DNA of 64,000 nucleotides from Voacanga thouarsii (lineage: Eukaryota; Streptophyta; Magnoliopsida; Gentianales; Apocynaceae). Made by a program: the position numbers and the translations under genes. Every line of letters starts with the position of its first letter. Positions within the stretch are counted from its first letter, which is position 1. A model generated the notes under the pieces. The model searched no databases, was not told where the DNA came from, and saw only the letters and a program-made list of their open reading frames with translations. Positions 1-12,569 of the stretch are shown piece by piece. The stretch is from the NCBI GenBank assembly GCA_026120185.1, contig JANUWF010001719.1:1922001-1986000 (forward strand), in the 5' to 3' direction.

Positions 1-215
1 TAATGTAGATAAGTATTTAATAGGGAGAAGTATCTAAATTGCACATAAATTGTTTTCAATTTAAATAACGTGCATCTGAATCCAATTAAGTCAGGTGGCC
101 TTTCATTTTTTTTAAAAAATTATTCTGATAAACTTCTAAATCTAATTAAGTTAGATACTTAAAAAAAATTAACACAACCAAATGTCACTACACGAGACTT
201 CTCCTTTCTCTTCAG

Positions 216-261
<46 letters not shown>

Positions 262-1159
262 TTTTAACCAAAAATAATCCTACTGTGCCATTCCGGATGG
301 AATTCAACTCACACAATCAAGTGTACCGAAATTGGGATCATAAAATAGTTTTTAAAAAATTTAACTATAATTTTAAAAATTATAAAATTTTTATAAATTT
401 AAAAATTAATAAGATTTTTTTTTAAAGAAAAGTTATATAATCTAAGTTCACCTTGCTTAAAAAAAAAAAAAAAAAAAAAGTTACCATCTCTTTTGCAACT
501 TTGGTGCTTTTGTCGAATAGGTTGATTGGGCCCAATAGCTCATGTCTGCTTTGTGACGGTTTCTGACAAAATGGGAAAGAACTTGAAAAATCTCTCTCTC
601 TAAAGAATAATGCGACACTTGACACCGTCATATATTGACATTTGATAACATTAACAATATTAAATTTACTTAGAGTTTTTTTTTTAAATGTGAAGAGTTT
701 TTTAATTTAAAACACTATCATATGTTGACATTTGACAATATTAGATTTACATAGAGATTTTTTTCAAAAGAAATTTGAATAGTTTTTTTTTAATTTAAAA
801 TATCAAATTTATCTGAATTTAATAGATTCAAATATTGACAAACATTAAGTTTTGATGAAAAACAAGAGGATGTGATCTTTCAATTAAGTTAAGTTAATTT
901 ATTTACAAATTAATATTTATCTACTAATTTAAGTTATCTACAAATTAATACTTCTTTTAATCAAATAAAAAGTCATCTCACTTAATTGGATACAAATGAT
1001 TCTACGTGTATGGTATCTAATTTAAGATTACCTTTTTTTTTCTAAAATAAAATAAGATTCTCTTTTTTTCCCCCTAAATGAAATATAAAAATTATTTAAA
1101 TTTATTGAATTCAGATATAAGTTATAACAACCCGTACAACGCACGGGGAATAAAACTAG
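1..1159 (+). mobile_element. AT-rich DNA ending in a Helitron-like 3' terminus
   Basis: The 3' end is diagnostic. A GC stem CCCGT (1131-1135) pairs with ACGGG (1143-1147) around a 7-nt loop, and eight bases later comes CTAG (1156-1159) followed by T. Plant Helitrons end this way: a short hairpin, then CTRR, inserted between A and T. A (TA)n tract at about 217-258 after a pyrimidine-rich stretch could lie near the 5' end, but no clear 5' TC boundary was found. No Rep/helicase coding sequence is present, so it would be non-autonomous. ORFs here are low-complexity and not convincing. Confidence 0.55.
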
Positions 1160-1379
1160 TTCTAATAATAATATAAGCAAGATTTGTCATCATCTAATGC
1201 AAATTTAAACCATTTGGTTGTTAGATCTACACTTATAAGATTGAAATGATTGACAATTGTGGGGAAGAAGATAGAAAATAAAAGGTAAGGGGAAAAAAAA
1301 ATGTTCGATAGGGGGGTTTAACCGAATTGGGTCAAAATTCAAATAAAAAATCAAATGAGGGGTGAAATGGGTGTCGGTG

Positions 1380-1960
1380 ATTGGCAGGAGGTACCTTGCA
1401 TTCACTGAATGCGAGGTTTCCCAGGGTCATTGCTCGACAAACTCTGTGCAAGCTCTGTGCAATTCTATGCATTTCGCATTTGTGATTTGTGAGGTCCTTG
1501 GACTTCGCAAATCACAAAGGCGAAATTGCTTGTCTTCTTCCTCTTTCCGCAGCCTTTTCCCCCTTCTCCGCTCCGGCTGTCTTCTTCCTCTTTCATCTAG
1601 TTCACGGGATGGCATGCAGTATAAGCATGCTCTTTTCAGAGATGTTTCACGGGTGTGAAGAAAAAACAACATACCACAATGATATATATGCTCTTTGGCT
1701 CTTCGGCAGACCACACAAGAAAAAGAAAAAAATAGCCTACCACCTCCATCTTCCCACTTTCTCCAGAAAAGATTTTTCACCTCCATCTTCCCACTTTCTC
1801 CAGAATTTTCACAGCTATTAGCTGTTCTGATTTCCGGAAGAAACACATTGGCTGCCGCCAAAAGAAAAACCAATTGTGCTACCGCCGTCGGAAGAAGCCA
1901 CTACCGCCGCCGGAAGCTTCCATCTTCATCTTCTATAACAAGTGTTTATATATGAATTGA
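1380..1960. repeat. Left subterminal region of MULE-1 with hairpin and short tandem repeat
   Basis: A near-perfect hairpin occupies about 1479-1520: the arm around TTTGTGATTTGTGAGGTCC is answered by GGACTTCGCAAATCACAAA. At 1741-1806 the phrase CACCTCCATCTTCCCACTTT is present twice in tandem with about a 35-bp period. The stretch is GC-richer than its surroundings and opens overlapping frames on both strands (for example 148 codons on minus, 1427-1873), but none resembles a known protein and codon use is low-complexity. I treat them as non-coding. Confidence 0.45.
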
Positions 1961-3919
1961 AATTATATTATTATACCCTTTCAACCAAATCAGAAAATAG
2001 AAATTTCATGGAGGTGAAGAAACATAAACAAAGGATGAGCCGTTGGGTTTGAGGTGAAGAAACAGACAGACCATAAAGGATAAATATATGGGGGTTTGAC
2101 CGAGTTGGTGGCATTAGTGTGCATGAAAAAATAAATCAAGGCTAAGGAAGAAACAGAAACAAAAGAATAGGTGGAATTATTGTGTATGGAAAAATTAAAG
2201 GATGAGCCGTTAGTGTGCAGAACTTAAAGAATGGGCTGTTAGTGTGCATGAAAAAATTAGTGAAAAAAAAAAAGCATTAGTAATAAGATAAGCAAGGTTA
2301 GTCAGGGACGGTTGAAATGGTACACAGTCAACAAATATACATAATTTGCAATGGGAGGAAATGATTTTGAGAAAGAAAAATCTATGGGTCCAACCTAATA
2401 CAAATCTAGAGATATGTGATTATATTTGTTCTTAACTTGTCACAAATTTATTCAAAATATAATAAATATTCAAACCTTAAAAAAATTTAAAAAATAAATA
2501 ATACTAATATTTAGTTTGGAAAAAAATAAGTAAAATATGAGAAATATTTAATTATATAAAATGAAAAACTACAATATTTAATTTGTATTTTGCAAGTCTT
2601 CTTATATTTGAATGAAATTGTATTCAGATATTTTATTTTTTTTATATTGTATTTTTTTAATAATTTATTTTTTTATATTGTTATTGTACTTTGTCGCATT
2701 TTATTTATCATGTAAAGTTATATTTTAACACTTCATTACTTTTTTTTTTGTTTTTTGAATTCTTCTCTATATTACGTTATATTTATCATTTAATGTTGCA
2801 TTGTACTTTGTCGCAATTGAGCTTGGGCAACCTGTTGGAAAGAATATATAAATAATTAACATATATAGTCCAGAAATGTTAAAATTAGAAAAAAAAAACT
2901 TTTTTTTTTTTGGGTTCTATCTATTGTTTACTCTGATAAAATGGAGAGTTGTTGATGGTGAGAGACTAGCGAATGATTTAGTGTTTATTTTGATTGTTTG
3001 ATAACTACATTTCAATCCCAACCCAATCTATTGCCAGTTAAAAGTTTAAAAATCATACTTACATTGAAAAAAAAAACTATTTTGTAAACCCTTAGTACAC
3101 CATAATATTTTCAATTAAATAATATTTTCTTTGAATTCAACTATTATATTATAGTCACACTTATTATATTATAGTCACAACTATTATATTATAATCACAA
3201 TTCAACTATTTTTTCTTATCCCTAATTATTATATTATAGTTACAATTAAAATTTTATAATATAATTTAGTATATAAATATATATATATTATATTAAAATT
3301 ATTATTCAGTATTTATAATTATTATTATTAAAACTATTATATTTAGGTTATTATTAATTTATTTAGTTATTACATAATATTATTTATGATATGTAATAAC
3401 CAATATTTATTATCTTATTAAAGTAATTAATTATTTATTGTGTTATTTATTTGTTTAATTATCATTTATTTATTTTATTATTTATTTATTTAAATATTTA
3501 ATTACCTAAATAGTTATCTATTTATCTATGTATTCATTTATTTTTATTATTATTAAGGTTATTATACATTGTTTATTAACTTTATTGATAAAATTATTAT
3601 TTATTACTTACTATTATAAATATTTTAAATATTTACTAATAACATATTTATTGGTTGATATTGTTAAAGCTATTATTCATTATTAATATTATATATTATT
3701 ATATATTATTGCTATAATTTATTATTATTTAATACCATTATTATTGATTACTTCTATAATTATTAACACTTCCACATTTTTATTATCCTTCGAGATCATA
3801 ACAACTAACTGTTAATATGTTTGTGCTAATTAATTTGATATTGGTTCATATAATACTTCGAGATCGTGACATACTTTAATTTTTGAGTAGAAAATTCCTA
3901 CTCAATTTATCTAGACACA
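1961..3919. other. AT-rich non-coding stretch with a small minisatellite
   Basis: No coding potential was seen. At about 3140-3245 a unit of about 20 bp containing ATTATATTATAGTCACA is repeated three to four times with small variations. Around it lie long runs of TTATTA/ATTTATT simple sequence. The stretch lies between the left end module of MULE-1 and the start of its MURA remnant, so it is probably decayed element or spacer DNA. Confidence 0.5.
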
Positions 3920-6508
3920 ATGTCATTAGAAGAACTTGAAAGACTACGGTTATATTGGGATTGTGAAATTATGCGCACGACGCATGGTGATTTTTTTAAT
4001 GGTTCCTATCACAAGGCATTAATTGTTAGAAATCGAGTTAGTTTTGGTGGTCTAGTCAACAAAATATGTACCATTCGAGGTCTAGACATATCTACTATGA
4101 AGTTGCAAATCACAATGAGGGAGGACACTTTATTGGTACGGTGACAAGGTCTACAACCGCTGTTATAACAGATAACGATTATATGAAAAATTTGTGGTAT
4201 TATGCATCTACCGTGAAGGGACAACCAATTGATCTGCATGTTCACCATGAGATCGTCTAGATTCTGAATGTAACAGCTACAAATATTCCAGAGCATAACA
4301 TCCCAACTCCTATCATTGAATCATTCACTGCATTACTTAACCCAACTGTTCCTGTCAACATACCTATCTTCGATTTAAAATTTCCAACACCTGTAGCCAA
4401 CAATTCTCCACATATCAGAAATGAGACTTTCCAATCCCTTTTCAATACATCAATTTTGGATCCCCAATCGTTGGACCTAACAATCAATACTTATCAGCTT
4501 CTACTGAGTTTGTCATGCCTAAACCTCATGACCACATTCAATCCCTTCAAGCACAGACGAGCCAGCAATTATTTTCAACGGCTGAAATTGGTGTTCCATT
4601 AGATATAACCCCAATTGATGATTGGATAACTTGAGAGTGTAATTGGGTCGGTGCTCTGAAGGCGATTGTGGACGGGTTAGGACCTACACCAGACATTGAT
4701 GGACCTACCGCGGATGATTCACCAAACGAGGACGGGGGGATGGCAATGCCGATGAAGATATTCTCGGTTCTTCTGTATTGCAACAACTTACTAATAGATA
4801 TATGAACCAATCTGTTTGTATGATCCACCGTATTCAATATATCTTGACCGATTAGATACTTCGTAAAAGCTGGAAAACGAAACTGGTGTATTGGTGCCGA
4901 GTATGGGGATGGATTTATGGTCAGAATCTAATAATGACTTAAGGGTTGGCATGTGGTTTAGGAATAAAAATGAGTTGCTTTGGGTTGTTCAATCATGGTC
5001 TATTAAATTGGGTCGCAAGTTTATTATGGTAGAAAGCAATAGTTCACATTGGGTTGTCGAGTGTAAAAATTCAACTCCACAGCATCTATGTTATTGGCGT
5101 ATCCGTGCACGAAAAAAGAAAGGTTGTGGCTTGTGGCAAATTAGTTGATGGCATGGAAATCACATTTGTCTAGTCCAAATAGTCGACGGGAACCATCGAA
5201 ATATGAGTGCGAAATTCATGGCAAGACACATCTTGTCAATGATTCATGATAATTCGGAGATTAAAATCAACGAAATAAATAGTCATATTCATAACACATT
5301 GCACCTTACCTCGTCATACAGGAAAGGATGGAACGCACACAAGAATGCTATTGAGGAGATCTACGGGGATTGGCTTTCTTCATTTGCACAGTTACCACGA
5401 TATATGCTAACTTTACAAGATACGAATCCTGGTACCGTCGTGGCGTGGCACTTCCTACCTATGGATAGTAATGGGGCCAAGACTTTTGGATATATTTTTT
5501 GGGCGTTCGGACCCTGTATTGATGCATTTATTCATATGAAATCGGTGGTCAGTGTTGATGGGACATTTTTTAGGGGTATATACAGGGAAAATTTTTTAAC
5601 AGCAATTGGTCAAAAATCCAATAACCATATATTGCCTTTTACATTTGCAGTCGTTGACGAAGAAACCAATGATAGTTGGGGGTGGTTTTTAACCTTACTA
5701 AGAGAACATGTGTTAAAGGATCGAAAAGTTTGTTTAATATCTAACAGACATATTGGGATTGTGAATGCAATTCATCGACTACCCTTCTGGCAAGAGCCAA
5801 TGGCAGTACATAGATTTTGTCTTAGGCATATTCGGAGTAACTTCAATGCAAAGTTCAGAACGTATGAGTTAAAGAAGTTGATGTACGCAGTCGGGGATCA
5901 AAGCAAAAGGCAAAAATTTTTTAAGATTATGGAAGAAATTAATTTGCTAAACCCCCAAGCAAAGGTATGGTTGGATTTGATTCCGAAAGATTAATGGACG
6001 CTTGCTTATGACGATGGGCATCGGTGTGATAATATGACAACCAATCTGGCAGAATCTTTCAACAGTGTCTTAAAAGGCATATGTGCCCTACCCATCAAAG
6101 TGATTGTTGAGTCTTCATTCAAAAAAACAATCAACTATTTTAATGACCATAGACAGGAGGCTAATCATGGACGATATCACTTTCCTTATAAGATATAGGG
6201 CAAATTTGTGAAGAATGAGACGAAAGGAAGAACACACCGTGTACTGACTTTTAATCAAGATCGTGGTATTTTTAATATTGTGTCACCGCATCGTGAGTAT
6301 AGGAAGGGAAATAACTCGTACGAGGTTAATATTGGGGCCAGGAAGTACAGCTATTGCAAATGAAAAATTTATAGAATATCTTGTTCGCACGCCTTTGCAA
6401 CATGTCAGCAATTGGGGTTGAATCTTGGAGATTTAGTGTCATCAGAAAATACGACACTATCCCATAAATGATTTATACAGCACAGTTAAGGCCCATTCCA
6501 CACGAGAA
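3920..6508 (+). pseudogene. MURA transposase, N-terminal and catalytic part (MULE-1)
   Basis: MuDR-type transposases cut and paste Mutator elements in the nucleus. Seen in order: an N-terminal PB1-like region (3920-4260, frameshifted near 4140); a linker; the MuDR DNA-binding region (4891-5148, with VGMWFRNKNEL and an SHWVVECKN..CYWRI block); then the MULE DDE domain (5203-5994) and, past a stop at 5992-5994, the SWIM zinc finger (about 6340-6420, with SCSHAFATCQQLG). The first catalytic Asp is kept in VDGTF (about 5560) and the Glu in NLAESFN (about 6045). The second Asp is Asn in ISNRHIG (about 5740), where the family has ISDRH. With in-frame stops at 4258, 5146, 5992 and 6196 this copy is dead. 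Copia A interrupts the frame at 6508; it resumes at 16323. Confidence 0.9.
6504..6508. repeat. Target-site duplication of copia A, left copy
   Basis: GAGAA at 6504-6508 directly precedes the TG of the left LTR. The matching GAAAA stands at 16323-16327 after the right LTR (one mismatch). Removing the element and one copy restores the MURA reading frame across the junction, which confirms the insertion point. Confidence 0.8.
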
Positions 6509-8547
6509 TGATGGAAAATGCAGAAACAGGGAGCCATGGACGAAGAAAAAAAAACACAGAGAAAAAAATTAAACGCGAGCCATAAAGGCCATGCGGAAGC
6601 GTGAAGATCATACATTTGCGTTCCTTAGCCCTCCTAGGTTGCGTAGGAACAGATTGAACGGTTGGAATCGCCTCACTTTGCATACTTGAAGGAGCTTTCG
6701 GTTGAACACCCGCTAGCCTTCGACTTCGTCTTGTTTGCATTAACGCTTAGCTCTCCAGCTCTCGAGATATTCCTCAGCCTAACCTCTAGCCGATGAACAC
6801 TATGGTGAAGATGAAGGGTCTCAATTCTCCTTGGTTTACCTGCTATGGGTTAGCAAAGTCCAAGGAGAAACAAAGAAGGAGAAAACGTGAGAGAGAGGAG
6901 AGAAAGAGACCACGTGAGTGTGTGGCTTGGGAAAGGAAAAATTAGGGTTTTTCCTTTTCAAAGAGTTGTTTAGGTTTAGCCTAAACTAGGTCTCTCAATC
7001 TCTGATAAACATCTCCCCGGGATTTCAAAATACCCGGATGTTATCCTGAGAAACAGTTTGGCCTAACCTTAAACTCCTCTTAACCGTATCTGGAAAAAAC
7101 CCTAAGGTCCAAGCTATTGAGCCAGATAAATATTTATTATTTTTCTTGGACCCAAAAGGCCCAAAATAATAAATATTAATTATTTATTTTCTGGACTTAC
7201 ATAAGTAACCCAATAAATAATTAATGAGCCCAAATGAACCATAATAATTAATCTTTAATTATTTATTTCTTGGGCCTACATAAATAACCCAATAAATAAT
7301 TAAACATTAATTATTTCCCCTAGTTTAAGCCCAGGTTAATTTCTTAATTATTCATACTGGACCTAGGCCCTGAATAATTAATTAACCAAATAAACTAGAT
7401 AATTAATTTCTCTCAATTCCTATTTTATTTATTTATTTATTTATTTTATTCAGTCCAATAATAAATTAGACTTCCTGAATAAAATAAAATAAAACAAAAT
7501 AAAATAAAATCCTCTTCAACTGAGATCAATTCCTCATCCCAAAAATAGTTAGGACTTTCGGGCTATCCCGAGGACCAAAAAGACACATCGCCTTGGCTGC
7601 TAAAATGACCAAAATACCCCTGCTATATAAATAGCTGTATTTTGCATTTTAAATATTTCCTAATATCACCATAAGGAAATATTGACCCCAAGGACAATGC
7701 TGCGTTAGTAAAGTCTCCGACCTACAGGTGAAATGACTAAAATACCCCTCTACACATCGCCGTACATTTAGAGAGGAAGAAGTGTACTAACATCCCTCTA
7801 AATGACATCTACCATCCTTAGGCTTCTAGTCCAATGATCCACGACTTCCTGGAGTGTTTCCGCTTTCCAAGGGAGCTACCCTAAAGCAAACATCCAAGTC
7901 ATGTTTCCCAGGGCCCTGGATAATTTAGACCATTCGGACAACCACAAGGGGCGATATAGTGCGAAACTATCTTGTATAAGTCTGTCTTAACTAACTAGTC
8001 ACACATACCCAACATGCAAGTATATTGGCCCTATGATAGAACATCAACTACAGACAAATCAAAGTATATGCTTCCAGACTTCGCTAGACCACCAACTCAT
8101 ACTCAAGTCGTAGAGTACTAGTCCACGCTGTAGCGGTAGTAGTCTAGGTTTCTACCATATAGTACTTTGAGAAACCACTACTACTAGTCCTGTTCTACGT
8201 ATTCGAAATACGCTTATGTCATGAAGTGAGTGGACTACCCACTGGCTAAAGGTAAGCCATTCCCCATTTGGAATTCATAACATAATAACCTAAACATGAT
8301 GAGGTTCCTAGTCTCATCAATAGGTTAAGAACAAATGTTTATGTGTTAAATAACTCGTGATCCATACCTTACTGTGAAAGACCACCATTCACATGGATCA
8401 CTTATTTAAACACAATGGGTCTGTTCCAAATGAAAATCGTGCACAAACAAAAAGTAAATTCACAAACAATTTCTGAAAATAAATTCTTTTATTAAATAAT
8501 TCGATTTTACATCAGAAACCTAATCTAAGAGGGCATACAATCCAACA
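6509..8547 (-). repeat. 3' LTR of copia A
   Basis: This is the direct repeat of 14282-16322. On the minus strand it begins TGTTGGATTGTATGCCC and ends with CATTTTCCATCA. It contains AT-rich stretches with repeated AATAAATAATTAA phrases. The ORF at 6486-6740 is a by-product of the LTR sequence and recurs in the other LTR. Confidence 0.95.
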
Positions 8548-8569
8548 ATCTCCCACTTGCACTCTAAGA

Positions 8570-11500
8570 CTAGGTAAGTCCATAGGTGCCCACCCCTATG
8601 GCGTCTAAGTGTCTCTTGAAGACTCTCTCGACCAAAGGCTTGGTGAATGGGTCTGCTAGATTGTTTTCTGAGGTAATATGCTCTACCACGACTTCCCGTC
8701 TCTGGATGAAATCCCGGATCAGGTGGTACTTCCTCTCGATGTGTTTCTCCTTCTTGTGGTTCCGAGGCTCCTTAGATTGCGACACTGCTTCAGTGTTGTC
8801 GCAATACATCACAATCAGTCTGTCCATATGTGGTACGACTCCAAGTTCTGAAAGAAACTTCCGGAGCAGATCGCTTCCTTAGACGCTTCAGAAGCTGCCA
8901 CATACTCGGCTTCCATAGTTGAGTCAGCAATACAAGATTGCTTGATACTCCACTATGAAATTGCTCCTCCAGACAAGGTGAAGACATATCCACTAGTGGA
9001 TTTTCTCTCATCCTTATCCGCCTGGAAGTCTGAGTCTGTGTATCCTGCATGAACCAAATCATCAGCCCTGTAAAACTAGCATATAATCTCTCGTTCCCTT
9101 GAGGTACTTGAGAATATGCTTTACAGCTTGCCAATGAACCTCCCCTGGGTTTGACTGATATCTGCTAACTAAGCCCACGGCAAGCGGATATCCGGCCTAG
9201 TACATAGCATAGCGTACATGAGACTTCCCACAGCCGAAGCGTAGGGAATCCTACTCATTCTGTCATTTTCTTCTTGAGACTTAGGACAGTCCTTCGAAGA
9301 AAATGACAACCCATGTCTGCAAGGGATTAGAGCTCCCTTGCATGAGTCCATGCTTGTACTTGGCCGACATCTTGTCAATGTATGTCGCTTGGGATAATCC
9401 TAACATTCTTTGCTTCCTATTTCTAAGAAGCCTAATCCCGAGAATGTAGCTGGCTTCTCCCAAGTCCTTCATACTGAATTGACTAGACAGCCAAACCTTT
9501 GGAGATGACAATGTCCCTACATCATTTCCAATGAGTAGAATGTCATCCACATACAGGACAAGAAAAACCACATTGATGCCTTCCAGTTTCCTGTACATGC
9601 ATGGTTCATCTTCGTTTTGAATAAAACCATAAGACTTTACAGTCTCATCAAAACGAATGTTCCATGCTCTTGATGCCTGCTTAAGTCCATAAATGGACTT
9701 CTTAAGCTTGCAAACCATGTGTTCCCGGCCTTCAGCAATGAAGCCTTCCGGTTGGGACATATAGATGTCTTCGCTAAGATGGTCATTCAAGAATGCCGTC
9801 TTGACATCCATTTGCCATATCTCGTAGTTATAGTGACAGGCGATGGCAAGGAGGATGCGAATGGATTTAAGCATGGCTACTGGGGAAAAGGTTTCCTCCA
9901 AGTTGATCCCTTCTTTCTGAGTATACCCTTTCGCCACAAGCCTAGCTTTGAAGGTTTCCACCTTCCCATCCGCTCCTCTCTTCCTCTTGTATACCCACTT
10001 ACACCCAATGGGTTTTATCCCTTCAGGTGAAGCTACAAGATCCCAAACCTGATTGAGGTACATAGACTCAATCTCGGCTTTCATTGCTTCATGCCACAGA
10101 TTTGCATCGGCATCAGCAATAGCCTCCTCGTATCTAGCGGGGTCTTGTTCACGATGGTCGGAAACCGGCTCAAAGGCTTCTCCGGTCCATCTATCCGGAA
10201 CTCTAGACACTCTCCCACTACGACGAGGCTCCATTTGTACAGGCTCTTGAGGTTGTGCCTCTTCTTGTTCCAAAATCGGGTCAGTAGAAGTTGATTCCAT
10301 AGATAACTTCTCCTGCAGTTCCAACCTCGTTGAACCTTTAGTGGAAGTACTTTGATCATCTTCCAAGTATCTAGCATGGGTGTCGACTAGTACCTTACGC
10401 TCCTTAGGATGATAAAAGTAGCCTCCTTTTGTCCCTTTTGGATACCCAACAAAATAGCATAATTACGATCTTGGTTCCAACTTGTCTCCCTTGATCAGTA
10501 CATAAGCTAGACACCCCCAAATCCTGAGATGATTCAGACTTGGCTTACGCCCAGTCCACATCTCATAGGGAGTCCTAGGCACCGACTTGGAAGGCACCAA
10601 GTTCGGAATATATGCCGCTTGTTTCCGGGGCATATCCTCGAAAGGACAACTGGAAGAGTAGCATGAGACATCATGCTTCGGACCATTTTCATCAACGTCC
10701 TGTTCCTTCACTCGGCTACTCCGTTCTGCTTGAGGGGTTCCGGCGCAGAGGCTGGGATACTATCCCATGATGTACCATGTAGTCCTTGAATTCACCTAGG
10801 AGGTACTCTCCACCACGATCCGATCGTAAGGTTTTGATTAATTTACTGTCCGATGCTCCACTTGACCTTAAACTCTTTGAACTTGTCAAAAGAGTCGGAC
10901 TTGCGTCTCATCGGGTAAATGTAACCATACCTCGTACAATCATCCGTGAACGTGATGAAGTACTCAAAACCTCCCCTAGCTGGTGTAGACAATGGACCGC
11001 ACACATCAGTGTGAATAAGACTCAACACCTCCTTGGCTCTATCCGCCTTTGGTGTAAAAGACCTTTTTTTCATTTTTCCCATCAGGCAGGATTCACACTG
11101 AGGCCAACTTTCCAATCTCAATGAGCCCAAAGGCCCATCATGGATTAGCCTCTGAATTCTGGTTGAGTTAATATGACCCAACCTCAGGTGCCAAAGGTAT
11201 AAATCATTGATATTGGTCTTTCTCTTCTTAGTTAAAGGTTCAGACTGAGCGTTATTTGATTGTTTGTTAATAGGGTTTAAAAAGAACAAATTTCCATACA
11301 TGTGCCCAGTACATAAAATTTCTCCATCTCTACTGATAGAAATACCAGAATGGAAAGATACAGAATATCCTTGATTAATAAGTTTTGCAATTGAAATTAA
11401 ATTCTGACGAAAACCAGGTACATATAAAATGTCTTTTAAAACCACTATCTTATTACAATAAAAAATAAGATCCAGCTCTCCCACTGCAAGGGCCCAAACT

Positions 11501-12469
11501 TGTGCTCCATTACCCACTCGAAGCCCATGTTCGCCCTTCTTGAGTCTTCTTATCTTCCTAAACCCCTGCAAGGAGTTACGGATATGATCAGTGGCTCCTG
11601 AATCAACAATCCAAGTGGAAGTTGATCCTACCATTGATATGGACTCTAGATAGTAAACATTACCTGTGGGGTTTTTCTTGGCCTGAAGATCTGGACACTT
11701 TTTTTTTCCAGTGTCCCTTCTTTCCACACTTGAAGCACTTGCCCTTTGGTTTGTCCTTGGGCTGGTTCTTGGGCTGGGCTGCTGCATTCCCCTTCTTCCT
11801 CTTGAACTTTTTGGGCTTAGGCCCAATTCTTGAAAAAGAGGCCTTAGCAATCATGACCTTAGACTGCAGCTTCATGACCTTCTCCGCCATCTGGAGCTCC
11901 TTCATTAGTTCGATCAAACTCATGTTCAACTTGTTCATGTTATAGTTTAACTTGAGCCGAGTGAAAGAGCTCGGTAGAGATTCGAGAACCATGTCCACTT
12001 GGCTCTCGGGGTCAATGACAGCCCCTAAGATTTCTGCCTCCTCGAAAGCGGCAATCATCTTGAGCATATGCTCTCGGATCGATGCTCCTCGGCCATCTTA
12101 GTGTTTACAATTGTTCGAAGAGCCTCCTGCCTTGCGGGTCGGCTCTTGTCCGCGAACATAGTTGCCAACGATTGACTTATGTCATATGCAGAAGCCATGT
12201 GCTCGTGTTTTGACTGGTGCACATTAGACATGGAAGCTAACATATAGCAACGTGCCATTTTGTCGACTTTCTTCCATGCCTTTTCAGCCTCTCACTCTTC
12301 GGCGGTGGAACCTTCCCCGATAACGAGGCGGGTTTCGTAAAGGACATACTTATACTCCTCAATTTGTGAGTATTATGTCCGAGTTCCTTTTCCAGTCCAC
12401 ATAGTTTGGACCCATTAACTTATTCTCCCTGAGAATAATGGCCAATGGACTAAAAGAACCTCCCACCAT
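8570..12469 (-). pseudogene. Copia A gag-pol polyprotein, frameshifted
   Basis: Read on the minus strand from Met at 12469. Gag begins MVGGSFSPLA and its zinc knuckle CFKCGKKGHW lies near 11720. Then come the aspartic protease (WIVDSGATDHI, about 11610), integrase with its HHCC zinc region (WHLRLGH, CESCLMGK, about 11210-11080) and the DD..E core (IHTDVCGPL), reverse transcriptase (AFLNDHLSED; LYVDDILLIGN at about 9540) and RNase H (MYCDNTEAVSQ, about 8790). The order PR-IN-RT-RH is that of copia, not gypsy. The frame breaks repeatedly, near 12260, 12060, 10850, 10460, 9380, 9150 and 8800, so it is a pseudogene. The catalytic motifs in the pieces are otherwise well kept. Confidence 0.93.
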
Positions 12470-12569
12470 TTCTGAAAATCGAAAATAAAAGAAAGAAATT
12501 AGTTTGTGAAAACAAAATGAAATTTGTGCACTGAAAATAATTTGGCTCTTAGGAAAAGCCGACATAGCT

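Noticed and set aside
1427..1873. 148-codon ORF on minus and overlapping plus ORFs at 1362-1955
   Set aside because: They overlap on both strands, are low-complexity and lie in the end region of MULE-1; no known domain.
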